Source: Alphaproteobacteria bacterium (GTDB taxonomy: Bacteria > Pseudomonadota > Alphaproteobacteria > Rickettsiales > UBA6187). From it: a stretch of DNA of 8,577 bases. Positions 6,503 to 8,577 of the stretch are shown here, one piece after another. The first letter of the stretch is position 1, and each line of letters starts with the position of its first letter. The translations under genes were made by a program, and so were the position numbers. The stretch covers positions 1 to 8,577 of the forward strand of contig JAJRPW010000073.1 in NCBI GenBank assembly GCA_024280585.1, written 5' to 3'. A model generated the notes under the pieces. It saw only the letters and a list, made by a program, of their open reading frames with translations. It searched no databases and was not told where the DNA came from.

Positions 6503-6925
6503 TTATAACAACTTTTCTTTAATTTTTACCATCGAAAGGCAAGCTAACGTCGCACGCCCACCAATGTTTTTTTGCCCGGCATCAGCTCTGACATTGGCTT
6601 GTTCATGATTTTCCGCTGTAATTATACCGTAACCCAGCGCAATTTTTTTACTTATCGCAATATCATTCACACCGCGCGCGCTCTCTCCACAAACATAGTC
6701 ATAATGTGAAGTTTCACCACGTATAACACAACCAAGCACAATAAATCCGTTGTATTTTTCGGACATAACAGCCATAGCCAGAGCTGCCGGAATTTCAAAA
6801 CAACCCGGAATTTGAATCCGCTCATAATCCACATCAGCTTTTTCCAGCTCCGCAATGGCTGCATTAGCCAAATTATCACCAATTTCCTGGTAGAATCTTG
6901 CTTCTAATATTAAAATTTTTGTCAT
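6503..6925 (-). CDS. ribH: 6,7-dimethyl-8-ribityllumazine synthase (lumazine synthase)
   Basis: RibH condenses 5-amino-6-ribitylaminouracil with 3,4-dihydroxy-2-butanone 4-phosphate, the penultimate step of riboflavin synthesis. The product is 140 aa, short but normal for alphaproteobacteria. Motifs visible are the substrate-binding IPGCFEIPAAL (39-49), the GCVIRGETSHYDYVCGESARG block (65-85) with the probable catalytic His74, and ENHEQANVRA (105-114) with the likely phosphate-binding Arg114. The N-terminus MTKILILEARFYQEIGDNL fits the first strand and helix. AGAG lies about seven bases before the ATG as a modest ribosome-binding site. It is the first gene of the minus-strand unit with nusB and thiL, and has a promoter candidate immediately upstream. 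No other rib gene is present in the window. Confidence 0.96.
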   Translation of the reverse strand: MTKILILEARFYQEIGDNLANAAIAELEKADVDYERIQIPGCFEIPAALAMAVMSEKYNGFIVLGCVIRGETSHYDYVCGESARGVNDIAISKKIALGYGIITAENHEQANVRADAGQKNIGGRATLACLSMVKIKEKLL

Positions 6926-6954
6926 TTTTTACTCTATAAATATACAAAGTTGGC

Positions 6955-6983
6955 TATATACACCCTTATATACTAAATGTCAC
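6955..6983 (-). promoter_or_regulatory. Candidate sigma-70 promoter for ribH-nusB-thiL
   Basis: On the minus strand, GTGACA (6978-6983) and TATATA (6955-6960) are exactly 17 bp apart, giving 5/6 and 4/6 matches to the -35 and -10 consensus. Transcription would start near 6948 and leave a leader of roughly 20 bases, leaving no room for an FMN riboswitch. It is the best promoter match in the window but is still only a pattern match. Confidence 0.5.
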
Positions 6984-7012
6984 ATTAAAAATATCTATAA
7001 ATATTATTTATG

Positions 7013-7069
7013 TTTGCCTTCTCGGCAAAAAAAGGCTACCAAGAAGCTTCTTTATAAATACGAGGTGCC
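7013..7069 (+). promoter_or_regulatory. Potentially structured purU leader covering the ribosome-binding site
   Basis: Three pairings can be drawn in the presumed purU leader. TTTGCC (7013-7018) pairs with GGCAAA (7024-7029) around a TTCTC loop. GGC-T-ACC (7034-7040) pairs with GGTGCC (7064-7069), which includes most of the GAGGTG Shine-Dalgarno sequence (7062-7067). GCCTT (7016-7020) can instead pair with AAGGC (7032-7036), excluding both. A perfect 12-bp palindrome AAGAAGCTTCTT (7041-7052) lies in between. The Shine-Dalgarno sequence, eight bases before the ATG, is the strongest in the window. No known riboswitch class was recognised. Confidence 0.3.
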
Positions 7070-7075
7070 ACCAAC

Positions 7076-7921
7076 ATGCCAGAAAAAACATACATTCTAA
7101 CTTTGTCATGTAAAGATACCAAGGGAATAGTCGCTGCTGTATCCGGTTTTTTGGCAGAAAACGGCTGTTTTATATTAGAATCAGCACAGCTTGGGGATGC
7201 CTCAACCGGCAACTTTTTTATGCGCTCCGTCTTCACTTCATCCGATAAATTGGCTTCTTTAGAGGATAATTTCCAAAAAATTGCTGATGAATTCACTATG
7301 GACTGGAAATTACACGACCAATCGGTCAAGCCACGTTTATTACTAATGGTATCAAAACAAGGTCACTGCTTAAATGATTTGTTGCATAGATACGCCAGCG
7401 GCTCCTTAGCCATTGAAATTCCTGCAATTATCTCAAACCACCCAGACATGGAAGAAATGGCAAACTGGTATAACATCCCATTTCACCACCTGCCAATTAC
7501 AACAAAAACCAAGTCGAAACAAGAGGATCAGATCTTTGAACTTATTAAAAATTTAGACATAGATTTAACAGTTCTTGCCCGCTATATGCAAATCATAAGC
7601 CCAAATCTGGTAGAAAAATTTTACGGCAAAGCAATAAATATCCACCATTCTTTTCTGCCTGGATTTAAAGGAGCCAAGCCGTATCACCAGGCTTTTGACC
7701 GAGGGGTCAAGATAATTGGAGCAACTGCACATTATGTTTCAAATGAGCTCGACGAAGGCCCAATAATTGAGCAAGAAGTCACGCGCGTTAACCACATCCA
7801 CACCCCGGACAAACTATTATCCATCGGACAAGACATCGAAAGTATAGTTCTAACACGCGCCGTTACCTATCATATCGAACATAGAATCATGCTAAATGGC
7901 ACTAAAACCGTGGTGTTTTAG
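7076..7921 (+). CDS. purU: Formyltetrahydrofolate deformylase PurU
   Basis: PurU hydrolyses 10-formyltetrahydrofolate to formate and tetrahydrofolate, balancing one-carbon pools and supplying formate for PurT-type purine synthesis. The 281-aa length is typical. An N-terminal ACT domain (about 5-85) opens YILTLSCKDTKGIVAAVSGF. The formyltransferase-like domain (about 86-281) carries the catalytic triad Asn188 and His190 in INIHHSFLPGFKGA, and Asp226 in the HYVSNELDEGPIIEQEV stretch. RPRLLLMVSK-like and HCLNDLL segments (87-103) are in the expected place. GAGGTG eight bases before the ATG fixes the start. It is divergent from ribH and directly abutted by nadC. Other hydrolase-fold relatives (PurN, Fmt) lack the N-terminal ACT domain, so the assignment is firm. 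Confidence 0.96.
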   Translation: MPEKTYILTLSCKDTKGIVAAVSGFLAENGCFILESAQLGDASTGNFFMRSVFTSSDKLASLEDNFQKIADEFTMDWKLHDQSVKPRLLLMVSKQGHCLNDLLHRYASGSLAIEIPAIISNHPDMEEMANWYNIPFHHLPITTKTKSKQEDQIFELIKNLDIDLTVLARYMQIISPNLVEKFYGKAINIHHSFLPGFKGAKPYHQAFDRGVKIIGATAHYVSNELDEGPIIEQEVTRVNHIHTPDKLLSIGQDIESIVLTRAVTYHIEHRIMLNGTKTVVF

Positions 7922-8577
7922 ATGCAGCTGAACATGGATAAAATCGATAAAATAATTGAACTCGCACTTGAAGAAGATATGGGCAGCGGCGATATTACGA
8001 CGAACTCAACCATTCCTAAAAATATGCAAACACAGTTTGAAATCCGCGCCCGCCATGAAATGATAATTTGCGGAATCCCTATAGCAACAAGGGTTTTCCA
8101 GCATATGAACCAAGAAATAACAATGCAATCAAATTTTCATGATGGAGACCTTGCGCAAAAAAACGATGTGATTTTAAAAGGCCGTGGCAATGCCCGCGCT
8201 ATTTTATCCGGCGAAAGAGTAGCACTAAACTTACTACGCCAAACATGCGGCGCTGCCACCTTGACCAGTCAATTTGTGCAAAAAATTTCCGGGACAAAAG
8301 CAAAGATACTCGACACCAGAAAAACAATCCCTGGACTACGTTATATCCAAAAATATGCAGTAAGCATCGGCGGCGGACAAAATCATCGCTTTTGCCTTGA
8401 TGATGCTATATTAATAAAAGATAATCATATAAGCATATGTGGCGGAATTAAACGGGCCGTTGAGCAATGCCGCACCGCCTCCGCTCTTAAAATAGAAGTT
8501 GAATGTGACACGCTAGAACAAGTGACGGAATCACTTGAATGCCACACTGACAGTATATTACTCGACAATATGAACAA
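7922..8577 (+). CDS. nadC: Nicotinate-nucleotide pyrophosphorylase (quinolinate phosphoribosyltransferase), C-terminus cut off by window edge
   Basis: NadC makes nicotinate mononucleotide from quinolinate and phosphoribosyl pyrophosphate in de novo NAD synthesis. The window holds 218 codons of an expected 280-300. Visible are LEEDMGSGDITT (16-27) of the N-terminal domain, SGERVALNLLR (about 98-108), DTRKTIPGLR (131-140) with the Arg/Lys pair binding quinolinate, KYAVSIGGGQNHR (144-156), LIKDNHI (164-170), IEVECD (191-196) and LLDNM (213-217). All expected active-site residues in this part are present. The ATG at 7922 follows the purU TAG with no gap; GGTG a few bases upstream may serve as the ribosome-binding site. 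An internal ATG at 7934 is a possible alternative start. No nadA or nadB is visible, so quinolinate supply cannot be judged here. Confidence 0.95.
   Translation, partial: MQLNMDKIDKIIELALEEDMGSGDITTNSTIPKNMQTQFEIRARHEMIICGIPIATRVFQHMNQEITMQSNFHDGDLAQKNDVILKGRGNARAILSGERVALNLLRQTCGAATLTSQFVQKISGTKAKILDTRKTIPGLRYIQKYAVSIGGGQNHRFCLDDAILIKDNHISICGGIKRAVEQCRTASALKIEVECDTLEQVTESLECHTDSILLDNMN

Noticed and set aside
6995..7007. TATAAA/TATTAT as a purU promoter -10
   Set aside because: The region is nearly all A and T, and no acceptable -35 lies 16-18 bp upstream (best is GTCACA-like); indistinguishable from chance.
7013..7036. Hairpin near 7013-7029 as an intrinsic terminator
   Set aside because: On the plus strand it is followed by A residues and on the minus strand by mixed AT sequence, so no U-run is formed in either direction.
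7036..7329. 97-codon minus-strand frame overlapping the start of purU
   Set aside because: Antisense to the PurU ACT domain, with no ribosome-binding site or recognisable domain.
1..8577. Search for a new defence, mobile or secondary-metabolite system
   Set aside because: All ten reading frames that look real are recognisable housekeeping genes packed with short gaps; no unexplained gene or long non-coding stretch remains.

Overview
The window reads as chromosomal housekeeping sequence from an AT-rich, compactly organised alphaproteobacterium. The clues are the order fabH-plsX-rpmF beside bamE, a SecA with the C-terminal zinc tail, a ribH-nusB-thiL cluster, and an alphaproteobacterial-style BamE and L32. 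The genus cannot be fixed from the sequence. Genes for FMN/FAD, thiamine diphosphate, NAD and formate/folate steps suggest more biosynthetic capacity than a strongly reduced Rickettsia-type genome.

Layout. At 1-1694 on the minus strand is rpmF > plsX > fabH, where fabH is cut by the left window edge. This unit couples ribosomal protein L32 to phospholipid and fatty-acid initiation. An AT-rich gap of about 125 bp (1695-1820) separates it from the divergent plus-strand pair bamE (outer-membrane assembly lipoprotein) and secA (Sec translocase motor), 1821-5039. SecA exports proteins and BamE helps fold exported beta-barrels into the outer membrane, so the pair is functionally coherent. secA runs tail to tail, with 20 bp between, into the minus-strand unit ribH > nusB > thiL (5060-6925). 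A 150 bp intergenic region (6926-7075) holds a good candidate ribH promoter and a potentially structured purU leader. On its other side, purU and nadC run on the plus strand; nadC starts directly after the purU stop and is cut by the right edge.

No transposase, integrase, CRISPR array, tRNA, rRNA or phage gene was seen. There is no sign of a new defence or mobile system. The most unusual item is a short palindromic repeat of the widespread CCCTCTCCC/GGGAGAGGG type lying in frame inside thiL. It adds a proline/glycine-rich peptide to the enzyme in a linker just before a conserved motif. Second is the purU leader, which can be drawn with two mutually exclusive helices, one covering the Shine-Dalgarno sequence. 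Both are pattern-based proposals that need comparative sequence data.
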